Shown here: one piece after another, positions 43,128-52,609 of the stretch
Position numbering within the stretch: position 1 is the first letter of the stretch
Layout: every line of letters starts with the position of its first letter
Assembly (NCBI RefSeq): GCF_900141775.1
Contig: NZ_FSRI01000002.1
Location: forward strand, 522,001 to 586,000
Length of the DNA stretch: 64,000 bases
Origin: Salinivibrio sp. ES.052
GTDB taxonomy: Bacteria; Pseudomonadota; Gammaproteobacteria; Enterobacterales; Vibrionaceae
Reading direction: 5' to 3'
Made by a program: the position numbers and the translations under genes
The notes under the pieces: model-generated
The model's input: the letters and a program-made list of their open reading frames with translations, nothing else
Databases searched by the model: none
Told to the model about the DNA's origin: nothing

Positions 43128-44420
43128 TTGTTTGACCGTTACGAGGCCGGTGAACAGGCTGTACTCGTTCATATCAATTTTACCCATGATGGCGAGTGGG
43201 ATGATCTCAGCGAGTTTCAAATGCTGGTGTCATCCTCGGGTGTCGATGCCTTGCAAGTTGTTGTCGGCAGCCGTCAGTCCCCTCACCCGAAGTATTTTGT
43301 TGGAGAGGGAAAAGCCCAAGAAATTGCAGACACCGTGCAGCAAGTGGGCGCTGATATTGTGATTTTTAATCACACTTTATCCGCCGCCCAGGAGCGTAAT
43401 CTGGAGCAGCGATTTAAATGTCGAGTGTTAGACCGTACTGGGCTCATTCTCGATATATTCGCTCAGCGCGCCCGCACCCACGAAGGTAAGTTGCAGGTTG
43501 AGCTGGCACAGTTGCGCCACCTTTCTACGCGGCTGGTACGTGGCTGGACTCACCTTGAGCGTCAAAAAGGTGGGATTGGCTTGCGGGGTCCGGGGGAAAC
43601 CCAGTTAGAAACGGATCGTCGATTATTGCGTGATCGGGTAAAAGCGATTTTGCGCCGGTTAGAAAAAGTGGCGAAACAGCGTGAGCAAGGTCGTCGAGCA
43701 CGTGCGCGTGCCGAAGTGCCGACTATCTCGTTGGTTGGGTATACCAATGCGGGGAAATCTACGTTGTTTAACCGTATTACCGAAGCCGGTGTTTATGCGG
43801 CTGATCAGCTGTTTGCCACACTCGATCCCACGTTGCGTCGGATTGAAGTCGAAGATGTTGGTACCGCGATTTTAGCTGATACGGTTGGGTTTATTCGCCA
43901 CTTGCCGCATGACTTGGTCGCGGCATTTAAAGCGACACTGCAAGAAACGCAAGAAGCGAGCTTATTGTTACATGTGGTTGATGCCAGTGATGATCGGTTG
44001 AGTGACAATATTGCCGCTGTTGACAGCGTACTCGAAGAGATTGAGGCAGCTGAAGTGCCTCGTCTACTTATAATGAACAAGATAGATAGTCTAGATCAGG
44101 CTGAGCCTCGTATTGAACGAGACGAAGAGGGCGTCCCGAAAGCAGTGTGGGTCTCGGCGCTGTCTGGTCAAGGCATCGCGCTTATATTTGAAGCCCTTAC
44201 CGAGCGTTTAGCAGGAACCATGGTACGGCATCAGTTACGGTTGCCGCCCACCATGGCCGGCCGGATGCAAAGTAAATTTCACCAGATGCGATGCGTTATC
44301 AGTGAAGAGTATCAAGATGATGGGCATCTGTTGGTCGATGTCAGGCTGCCACAAACAGACTGGTATCGATTAGAAAAAAGAGAAGGCAACCAACTTGGCG
44401 ACTTTATCGTCAGTGAATAG
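43128..44420 (+). CDS. hflX: Ribosome-associated GTPase HflX
   Basis: HflX is an OBG-HflX-superfamily GTPase that splits stalled ribosomes, mainly under stress. It starts at a TTG (43128) with AAGGAGT seven bases upstream, giving MFDRYEAGEQAVLVHINF as in homologues; the protein has 430 residues. An N-terminal HflX domain with a coiled coil (about 155-190) precedes the G domain: GYTNAGKSTLFN (about 204-215), DTVGFIRHLP and NKIDSLD. It lies 27 bases after hfq. Confidence 0.97.
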   Translation: MFDRYEAGEQAVLVHINFTHDGEWDDLSEFQMLVSSSGVDALQVVVGSRQSPHPKYFVGEGKAQEIADTVQQVGADIVIFNHTLSAAQERNLEQRFKCRVLDRTGLILDIFAQRARTHEGKLQVELAQLRHLSTRLVRGWTHLERQKGGIGLRGPGETQLETDRRLLRDRVKAILRRLEKVAKQREQGRRARARAEVPTISLVGYTNAGKSTLFNRITEAGVYAADQLFATLDPTLRRIEVEDVGTAILADTVGFIRHLPHDLVAAFKATLQETQEASLLLHVVDASDDRLSDNIAAVDSVLEEIEAAEVPRLLIMNKIDSLDQAEPRIERDEEGVPKAVWVSALSGQGIALIFEALTERLAGTMVRHQLRLPPTMAGRMQSKFHQMRCVISEEYQDDGHLLVDVRLPQTDWYRLEKREGNQLGDFIVSE

Positions 44421-44469
44421 GCTGCTAGAGTAAAAAATTATCGTCAGATCAATTTGATGGAGTGCGCGA

Positions 44470-45633
44470 ATGGCGTGGAATGAGCCAGGAAACAATGGCG
44501 GTCCCGACAAAGACCCCTGGGGGAATCGTGGTGGCCGTAGTAATCAAGGGCCACCGGATCTTGATGAATTGTTTAATAAACTAAGCCGCAAATTGGGTGG
44601 CTTTGGCGGCCGTAAAGGCAAAGGCCCATCGTTTGGTGGCGGCATGGCAGGGCTAGGTGTTCTAGCGCTTATCGGTGTCATCGTGTGGGGTATTTCAGGA
44701 TTTTATACCATTGGCGAAGCCCAGCGTGGTGTGGTACTTCGGTTCGGTCAATATGATCGTATCGTTCAGCCAGGTCTTAACTGGAAACCGACTTTTGTCG
44801 ATACCGTTAGCACCGTGGATGTGGAGTCGATTCGTTCGTTAAACAGTTCGGGCCTAATGTTGACCAAAGACGAGAACGTAGTGAACGTTGAGATGGATGT
44901 TCAGTACCGTGTCATGGATCCACAACAGTATCTTTATAGCGTGACCAATGCCGATGACAGCTTACGTCAAGCGACTGACTCAGCGTTGCGTGCCGTTGTG
45001 GGTGACTCATTGATGGACGATATCATCACCCGTGGTCGTCAAGAAGTGCGTGAGCGGACACAAGTTGAGCTGAACCAGATCATTGACAAGTACAATATGG
45101 GCTTGTTGGTGGTTGACGTGAACTTCCAGTACGCACGTCCACCTGAACAGGTGAAAGATGCCTTTGATGATGCGATTGCAGCGCGTGAGGATGAGGCCCG
45201 CTTTATCCGTGAAGCGGAAGCGTATCGTAACGATGTGTTGCCGAAAGCGACGGGTCGTGCAGAAACGCTGAAAAAAGCCGCATTAGGTTATAAAGAGCGT
45301 ACGGTTAACGAAGCGCAAGGTGAAGTGTCTCAATTTGAAAAGCTGTTGCCTGAATATCGTGAAGCGCCACGTGTAACACGTAACCGTCTGTATATTCAGA
45401 CAATGGAAGAAGTGTACAGCAATACGAGCAAGGTCATGGTGGATTCGCAAAGCGGAAACAGCAACCTCTTGTATCTCCCTCTGGATAAACTGATGGGAGG
45501 CGCAGCCGTCGGGCCTAATCAGCGTAAAGAAACGTCGAGCAGCCAGTATGGTATTGAGCTTGAACAAAGCGCACAGCCTAAGCAGCAAGAATCGGCGCCG
45601 CGCTCTGATTCATCACGTGAAGGGAGATACTAA
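44470..45633 (+). CDS. hflK: FtsH modulator subunit HflK
   Basis: HflK pairs with HflC in a large membrane cage around the FtsH protease. The 387-residue SPFH/band-7 protein has a glycine-rich cytoplasmic N-terminus (about 1-58), one transmembrane segment (about 59-80), then the band-7 domain beginning GEAQRGVVLRFGQYDRIVQP. A long charged coiled-coil region follows (about 235-290). It is separated from hflC by two bases. Confidence 0.97.
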   Translation: MAWNEPGNNGGPDKDPWGNRGGRSNQGPPDLDELFNKLSRKLGGFGGRKGKGPSFGGGMAGLGVLALIGVIVWGISGFYTIGEAQRGVVLRFGQYDRIVQPGLNWKPTFVDTVSTVDVESIRSLNSSGLMLTKDENVVNVEMDVQYRVMDPQQYLYSVTNADDSLRQATDSALRAVVGDSLMDDIITRGRQEVRERTQVELNQIIDKYNMGLLVVDVNFQYARPPEQVKDAFDDAIAAREDEARFIREAEAYRNDVLPKATGRAETLKKAALGYKERTVNEAQGEVSQFEKLLPEYREAPRVTRNRLYIQTMEEVYSNTSKVMVDSQSGNSNLLYLPLDKLMGGAAVGPNQRKETSSSQYGIELEQSAQPKQQESAPRSDSSREGRY

Positions 45634-45635
45634 GC

Positions 45636-46526
45636 ATGCGTAAGATGATGATCCCGGTTATAGTCTTAGCGGTCGTGATCTTTTTGATGTCGATCTTCGT
45701 GGTGAGTGAAGGTGAACGCAGCATTGTGATCCGCTTTGGACGCGTCCTAAAGGCGGATAATGATATTGCCAAAATTTATCAGCCAGGCTTGCACTTCAAA
45801 CTGCCGTTGTTTGACCGTGTGAAGACATTAGATGCACGCATTCAAACCATGGATGACCGCGCGGATCGCTTTGTCACCGCTGAGAAAAAAGACGTCATTA
45901 TTGACTCTTATGTGAAGTGGCGAATTAAAGACTTTGGCCAGTATTACCTCTCCACAGGTGGCGGTAATAAACTAACGGCTGAATCTCTGTTGCAACGTCG
46001 TGTCGCCGATGGCCTCCGTGCCGAAATTGGTAACAAGACCATCAAAGAGATTGTGTCTGAAAAGCGTGATCAAGTGATGAAAAGTGTCCTTGAGCGCGCT
46101 GCCAGCGAAGGCTCTCGCGACTTAGGGATTGAGTTGATTGACTTGCGTATCAAGCGTATCAACTTACCTAGCGAGATCAGTGAATCGATTTATGCCCGTA
46201 TGCGTGCTGAGCGTGAAGCCGTGGCCCGCCGCCACCGTGCGCAAGGCCGAGAGCAAGCTGAAATCATTCGCGCCCAAGCAGAGCTGGAAGTGGCCACTAT
46301 CTTGTCTAAAGCAGAGCGTCAAGCGCGTATAACGCGTGGTGAAGCAGACGCTGAAGTGGCGAAGCTATTCGCGAGTGCTTTCAAGAAAGAGCCCGAGTTC
46401 TACAGCTTTGTGCGCTCGCTGCAAGCCTATCGTAAGAGCTTTGACAGTAAGAGCGATATGCTGATTGTTGATCCAAAAAGTGACTTCTTCAAATATATGA
46501 AGCAGCCCGATGTGATTAACCAGTAA
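45636..46526 (+). CDS. hflC: FtsH modulator subunit HflC
   Basis: The 296-residue partner of HflK has an N-terminal transmembrane segment (about 4-22), the band-7 domain starting SEGERSIVIRFGRVLK, and a coiled coil around 200-250 (RAQGREQAEIIRAQAELEVA). YSFVRSLQAYRKSF near the C-terminus is typical. A strong terminator follows, ending the hfq-hflXKC unit. Confidence 0.97.
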   Translation: MRKMMIPVIVLAVVIFLMSIFVVSEGERSIVIRFGRVLKADNDIAKIYQPGLHFKLPLFDRVKTLDARIQTMDDRADRFVTAEKKDVIIDSYVKWRIKDFGQYYLSTGGGNKLTAESLLQRRVADGLRAEIGNKTIKEIVSEKRDQVMKSVLERAASEGSRDLGIELIDLRIKRINLPSEISESIYARMRAEREAVARRHRAQGREQAEIIRAQAELEVATILSKAERQARITRGEADAEVAKLFASAFKKEPEFYSFVRSLQAYRKSFDSKSDMLIVDPKSDFFKYMKQPDVINQ

Positions 46527-46549
46527 CGCTCGGCGCTTGTAAAACGGAT

Positions 46550-46578
46550 AAAGACAAGGCTTTGGCCTTGTCTTTTTT
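46550..46578 (+). terminator. Intrinsic terminator after hflC
   Basis: The stem AAAGACAAGGC-tttg-GCCTTGTCTTT is followed by TTTT. Confidence 0.93.
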
Positions 46579-46629
46579 TATGCACTAAAAGGCTACCTTC
46601 TGGCCTTATGTAGGGAGGGGATAACACAA

Positions 46630-46815
46630 ATGAATATCTTATGGGGCGCCCTTGCGCTTGTGCTTGTTGTTGAGGGATTAGGGCCTATGCTATTTCCAAA
46701 ACAGTGGCGACAGATGGTGACCGAGCTCAGCCAGCAGCCAGACTCTCAATTACGTCGCATAGGGGGCTGCCTCGTGGTGATTGGAGGGGTTCTGGCCTAC
46801 CACCTATTGGCTTAG
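46630..46815 (+). CDS. DUF2065 small membrane protein (YjeT-like)
   Basis: The 61-residue protein has two hydrophobic helices (about 2-20 and 40-60) and the family sequence EGLGPMLFPKQWRQMVTELS between them. DUF2065/YjeT sits between hflC and purA in E. coli as well. Its function is unknown. AGGGAGGGG lies ten bases before the ATG. Confidence 0.9.
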   Translation: MNILWGALALVLVVEGLGPMLFPKQWRQMVTELSQQPDSQLRRIGGCLVVIGGVLAYHLLA

Positions 46816-46896
46816 ATCCTGCTGTGTACACGAGGCCAATAACGAGGTGTTAGCACGTCGAGGGTCGTTGAAAATGGCAATACGGTTAAAAAATAA

Positions 46897-48254
<1,358 letters not shown>

Positions 48255-48279
48255 TGCTTGAGCTGAGATGAGCCATAAA

Positions 48280-48306
48280 GGCCAGCGTTTAACGCTGGCC
48301 TTTTTT
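48280..48306 (+). terminator. Intrinsic terminator after purA
   Basis: The stem GGCCAGCG-tttaa-CGCTGGCC is followed by six T residues. Confidence 0.93.
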
Positions 48307-48369
48307 ATGGTTAATCGACTGTATTGGAAGCCAGATCGCGCCAAAGCGGAAAAAACTTGCCGCCTTTGC

Positions 48370-48396
48370 TAAAGTCAGTATGCATGGTGCCGATAC
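48370..48396 (+). promoter_or_regulatory. Sigma-28 (FliA) flagellar promoter of motX
   Basis: TAAAGTCA (48370-48377), an 11-base spacer, then GCCGATAC (48389-48396) closely match the FliA consensus TAAAGTTT-N11-GCCGATAA. It lies about 60 bases before motX. Confidence 0.85.
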
Positions 48397-48458
48397 AAAA
48401 AAGCACACGGCGAACGTGCGCGTTGCTGTTGGGTTCCTTGGTTGAATAGCGAGTAGGC

Positions 48459-49079
48459 ATGAAGTTTCGGACGCTGATTTTTTCACTTTTACTAACAACA
48501 GCAACGGCTAAAGCAGACGTCGGGGCTGCTGTGCCTTTGTATGAGGAAAGTGAACTGATCGCGTTATTCGAGACCAATTCACATCTTGAGCGTGTCAAAC
48601 AAGACGAATGCCAGTTGGTACAAGATATTGAAGCACGCGCTACCCGTGTCGGGTCACCCGCCTATGAGTTTTTATATGGCGATATGCTGGCCTGGGGGGT
48701 GTGTGTCGAGCAAGATGCCGAACTGGGTGTGTATTATATGGAACAAGCGGCACAACAAGGGTTACCTGCCGCATTGGAGCAGCTAGGACGCTATTACGTT
48801 ACTGGCACCTTAGTACAACAAGATCAACGTCGCGCCATTCCCTATCTACGCGAGGCCGCTTCTTTAGGTCACACGCGTGCTCGGATACAGCTGGCTGAAT
48901 TGCTGGTGGATGACGTGGGCTCGCCGCTCGATTATGAAGATGCGTATCGCTGGTTATATCAAACCATCACGGCTGATTCTCGTACCCGTAACCGCATTGC
49001 CCAGCTGCGATCAGCGCTCGAGGCGCGAATGCCACAAAACATTATTGCTCGGGCCAAAAGACGCACCAGTTACTGGTAA
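48459..49079 (+). CDS. motX: Sodium-type polar flagellar motor protein MotX
   Basis: MotX forms the T ring of the sodium-driven polar flagellum with MotY and anchors the PomAB stator in the periplasm. The 206-residue product has a signal peptide (about 1-19, ending KADVGAA), then YEFLYGDMLAWGVCVEQDAE and Sel1-like repeats at about 75-110 and 111-150 (GLPAALEQLGRYYVTGTLVQ, GHTRARIQLAEL). The text matches Vibrio MotX from memory. The sigma-28 promoter upstream fits a flagellar gene. It occupies the purA-rnr gap, where E. coli has nsrR. Confidence 0.9.
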   Translation: MKFRTLIFSLLLTTATAKADVGAAVPLYEESELIALFETNSHLERVKQDECQLVQDIEARATRVGSPAYEFLYGDMLAWGVCVEQDAELGVYYMEQAAQQGLPAALEQLGRYYVTGTLVQQDQRRAIPYLREAASLGHTRARIQLAELLVDDVGSPLDYEDAYRWLYQTITADSRTRNRIAQLRSALEARMPQNIIARAKRRTSYW

Positions 49080-49297
49080 CGGCCTTGACCTGACAGCAGG
49101 CGATTTTATCGTCTAAATCCGCTATACTCCCAACACTCATCTGTTCCCAATCTGATTTGATATGGCCAGTTCGCCATGTTCCTCTCGTTGCCTACAAGCA
49201 AGGCGCTGAAACAAAACGTCAAACTGCGATCATCGCGGCGCATTCGCGACAGTTAACAGATATAATGAAATTAACATACGCCAATAGGAAAAGGTCT

Positions 49298-51793
49298 ATG
49301 TCGCAAGACACAGGTTCGACAAATAACTCTCAAAACAGCATCGCTGCCGATCCACACCAGGCCCGTGAAGCTGAAAAATATGAAAATCCGGTCCCCAGCC
49401 GTGAGCACTTGCTGGAAGTGATCCGAAGCTTTAAGGCGCCAGTGAGCCGCGATAATCTGTTTACACATCTCGGTTTGGAAGGCGATGAGCAGTATGAAGG
49501 TTTGCGTCGACGCCTGCGTGCAATGGAGCGCGATGGGCAGCTCGTGTTTACTCGGCGTAAATGTTATGCCTTGCCTGAGCGACTCGATTTAATCAAAGGG
49601 ACTGTGATTGGTCACCGTGATGGGTTTGGCTTTTTGCGCCCTGAAGGGAAAGGCAATCATGATGACTGGGTATTGCCTCATCATCAAATGCGGAGCGTGA
49701 TGCACGGCGATATGATTTTGGCGCAAGGCGTGGGCACGGATAAGCGTGGCCGCAAAGAAGCACGAGTCGTCCGTGTTCTGGAAGCGCGTCAGGGTCAGAT
49801 TGTCGGCCGCTACTTTGTTGAAGATGGCATGGGTTTTGTGGTGCCGGATGATAGCCGCTTAGGTCAAGACATCGTGATCGATAAAGATCATACCCAAGGC
49901 GCGCGCATGGGTAACGTAGTAGTGGTTGAAATCATGCAACGTCCCACACGCCAAACCAATCCAGTGGGTAAAATTGTTGAAGTGCTGGGCGAAAATATGG
50001 CGCCGGGCATGGAGATCGAAATCGCGATGCGCACCCACGATATTCCCCATCAATGGCCGGATGCTGTGCTTAAGCAAGTGAAAAGCTTGAGTGAAGAGGT
50101 GCCGGAAAAAGCCAAAGAGGGGCGTGTCGATCTGCGCGATTTGCCGCTGGTGACCATCGACGGCGAAGATGCCCGCGACTTCGATGATGCGGTGTATTGC
50201 GAGCGTAAACGTTCAGGCGGCTGGCGCTTATGGGTGGCGATTGCGGACGTGAGCCACTATGTTCGCCCTCAATCTGCCTTGGATAAAGAAGCGCAAAATC
50301 GTGGTAACTCGGTGTACTTCCCCAACCAAGTGGTGCCCATGTTACCGGAAGTGCTGTCCAACGGCCTATGTTCGCTCAATCCACAGGTTGATCGTCTGTG
50401 TATGGTCTGTGAAATGACGATTTCGGACTCTGGCGCGCTATCGGGCTACAAGCACTATGAAGCGGTGATGAATTCTCATGCCCGTCTCACCTACACCAAG
50501 GTGTCCCATATCCTGGAAGGTGATGAGGAGCTGCGTGAGCGCTATCGTTCACTGGTGCCGCATTTAGAAACCTTGCACGATATGTATAAGGTGCTCAGTG
50601 GTGCGCGCCAACAACGCGGTGCGATTGAGTTTGAGACGGTGGAAACCCAGTTTATCTTTAACGCGCAACGTAAAATCGATCGCATTGTGCCGGTGGAGCG
50701 TAACGACGCGCATAAGATTATCGAAGAATGTATGATCCTGGCCAACGTCGCTTCTGCGCGCTTTGTCGAAAAGCACAAAGAGCCTGCATTGTATCGTGTT
50801 CACGAAGCGCCGGGTGAAGAGCGCCTCAGTGGCTTTAAAGACTTCTTAGGGGAGCTAGGGTTGAGCCTGAACGGTGGGCTTGAGCCGACGCCGAAAGACT
50901 ACGCGGCACTGATGCATGTGGTGCATGGTCGTGCTGACAGTGAACTGATTCAAACCATGCTGCTACGCTCGATGAAGCAAGCGGTGTATCAAGCGGATAA
51001 CCAAGGACACTTTGGTTTGGCGCTCAAGCAATACGCGCACTTTACCTCGCCCATCCGTCGTTATCCGGATTTGCTGTTGCACCGTGCACTCAAATACTTG
51101 ATTGCCAAACAAGCGGGTAAAAACCAAGACCGTTGGACCCCGACCGGTGGCTACCACTACTCGTTTGATGATATGGATGTGCTCGGCGAGCAGTGCTCAA
51201 AAACCGAGCGCCGTGCCGACGATGCGACTCGTGATGTCGCGGACTGGCTCAAATGCGAGTACATGCAAGATCATGTGGGTGATGAACTGGAAGGTGTGAT
51301 TGCCAACGTCACCGGTTTTGGCTTCTTTGTTCGCCTCAATGAGCTACATATCGATGGTTTGGTGCATATTTCTAACCTCGATAACGACTACTATCGCTTT
51401 GATATGGTGGGCCAACGCCTAGTAGGCGAAGGATCAGGCCGCGTATTCCGACTCGGCGACCAAGTGACCGTCAAAGTATTAGCCGTGAACCTGGATGAGC
51501 GACAAATTGACTTTGAACTGGTAGGCTCTGAGCGCAAAGCACGTCGCCCGGGTAAAACCGAACGCGATAAACGCAAAAAAGGCCGTGCGGAGTCGAATAA
51601 AGATCCGCAAGCACGCCGTGAGCGAACCTCTGTTCGCCAACAGCTTAAACGCGGCGCGGTGCCCAATGTTGACGCTGATAAGGCGCCTGCGGATAAAAAA
51701 GGCAAGAACAGTAAAGTGAAATCGCCAGCGGAAAAAGCACGTAAGAAAAAGGCGAAGAAACAAAAAGCCAAAGCGGGTCAGAAAAAGAAGTAA
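49298..51793 (+). CDS. rnr: Ribonuclease R
   Basis: RNase R is a processive 3'-5' exoribonuclease able to unwind structured RNA. I start at the ATG at 49298 ([20 protein letters not shown]) with AGGAAAAGG just upstream, giving 831 residues; an in-frame extension to 49157 lacks such a site. The order of domains is winged helix (about 45-105), two cold-shock domains (about 115-245), RNB catalytic domain (about 270-600) with [14 protein letters not shown] supplying catalytic aspartates, S1 domain (about 660-740) with [20 protein letters not shown], and a lysine/arginine-rich tail. It is followed four bases later by rlmB. Confidence 0.97.
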   Translation: MSQDTGSTNNSQNSIAADPHQAREAEKYENPVPSREHLLEVIRSFKAPVSRDNLFTHLGLEGDEQYEGLRRRLRAMERDGQLVFTRRKCYALPERLDLIKGTVIGHRDGFGFLRPEGKGNHDDWVLPHHQMRSVMHGDMILAQGVGTDKRGRKEARVVRVLEARQGQIVGRYFVEDGMGFVVPDDSRLGQDIVIDKDHTQGARMGNVVVVEIMQRPTRQTNPVGKIVEVLGENMAPGMEIEIAMRTHDIPHQWPDAVLKQVKSLSEEVPEKAKEGRVDLRDLPLVTIDGEDARDFDDAVYCERKRSGGWRLWVAIADVSHYVRPQSALDKEAQNRGNSVYFPNQVVPMLPEVLSNGLCSLNPQVDRLCMVCEMTISDSGALSGYKHYEAVMNSHARLTYTKVSHILEGDEELRERYRSLVPHLETLHDMYKVLSGARQQRGAIEFETVETQFIFNAQRKIDRIVPVERNDAHKIIEECMILANVASARFVEKHKEPALYRVHEAPGEERLSGFKDFLGELGLSLNGGLEPTPKDYAALMHVVHGRADSELIQTMLLRSMKQAVYQADNQGHFGLALKQYAHFTSPIRRYPDLLLHRALKYLIAKQAGKNQDRWTPTGGYHYSFDDMDVLGEQCSKTERRADDATRDVADWLKCEYMQDHVGDELEGVIANVTGFGFFVRLNELHIDGLVHISNLDNDYYRFDMVGQRLVGEGSGRVFRLGDQVTVKVLAVNLDERQIDFELVGSERKARRPGKTERDKRKKGRAESNKDPQARRERTSVRQQLKRGAVPNVDADKAPADKKGKNSKVKSPAEKARKKKAKKQKAKAGQKKK

Positions 51794-51796
51794 ATC

Positions 51797-52531
51797 ATGA
51801 GTAATGAAGTTATCTATGGCATTCATGCCGTTAAAGCGATTCTAGCAACAGACCCTTCTCGGTTTATCGAGGTGATGGTTTTAAAAGGCCGTCAAGACGA
51901 GCGCTTGGTACCGGTGCTGAATGAGATCGCAATGTTGGGGGTTAGCATTCAGCAAGTGGGTCGCAAGGCCTTGGATGATAAAACTCAAGGTGCCTCGCAC
52001 CAAGGGATTGTGGCCCGTGTAAAGCCAGGCCGTCAGTACAACGAGAATGACCTAGAAGTGATCCTCGCCAATACCGAGAATCCATTGCTGCTGGTGCTTG
52101 ATGGTGTCACCGACCCACACAACTTAGGCGCTTGCCTGCGTACCGCCGATGCGGCGGGAGTGAGTGCGGTGATTGTCCCGAAAGATAAATCAGCCCAGCT
52201 CAATGCCACAGCACGAAAAGTGGCCTGTGGCGCGGCTGAAGTGGTGCCTTTGGTGCGCGTGACCAACTTAGCGCGTACCATGCGTGCGCTCAAAGAGCAG
52301 GGCGTGTGGTTTGTGGGCACCGCGGGTGAAGCCGATCATGATGTCTATGACACCAAATTGGTGGGGCCGCTCGCCTTAGTGATGGGCGCAGAAGGAGATG
52401 GCATGCGTCGTTTGACCCGTGAAACCTGTGATGAGCTGATCCGGATCCCGATGGCGGGCAGTGTGTCGAGCTTGAATGTGTCTGTGGCGACGGGCGTCTG
52501 CTTGTATGAAGCGGTGCGTCAGCGTCGTTAA
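51797..52531 (+). CDS. rlmB: 23S rRNA 2'-O-methyltransferase (G2251) RlmB
   Basis: RlmB methylates the ribose of G2251 in the P loop of 23S rRNA. The 244-residue SPOUT-family protein has the N-terminal RNA-binding domain ([20 protein letters not shown]) and the knotted methyltransferase domain with [20 protein letters not shown] (about 99-118), [13 protein letters not shown] and [18 protein letters not shown]. It sits directly after rnr, and a bidirectional terminator separates it from the chitinase cluster. Confidence 0.97.
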   Translation: MSNEVIYGIHAVKAILATDPSRFIEVMVLKGRQDERLVPVLNEIAMLGVSIQQVGRKALDDKTQGASHQGIVARVKPGRQYNENDLEVILANTENPLLLVLDGVTDPHNLGACLRTADAAGVSAVIVPKDKSAQLNATARKVACGAAEVVPLVRVTNLARTMRALKEQGVWFVGTAGEADHDVYDTKLVGPLALVMGAEGDGMRRLTRETCDELIRIPMAGSVSSLNVSVATGVCLYEAVRQRR

Positions 52532-52560
52532 CTGCAGTGTCTCTTGTTCACCGTTGAAGA

Positions 52561-52590
52561 AAAACGCCCCAGCTTGGGGCGTTTTTTATT
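52561..52590. terminator. Bidirectional terminator between rlmB and chitinase gene
   Basis: The stem AACGCCCC-agct-TGGGGCGTT (with slippage at the loop) is preceded by A residues and followed by six T residues. Confidence 0.9.
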
Positions 52591-52609
52591 TGGGAGGAAA
52601 AGCAGTTCG

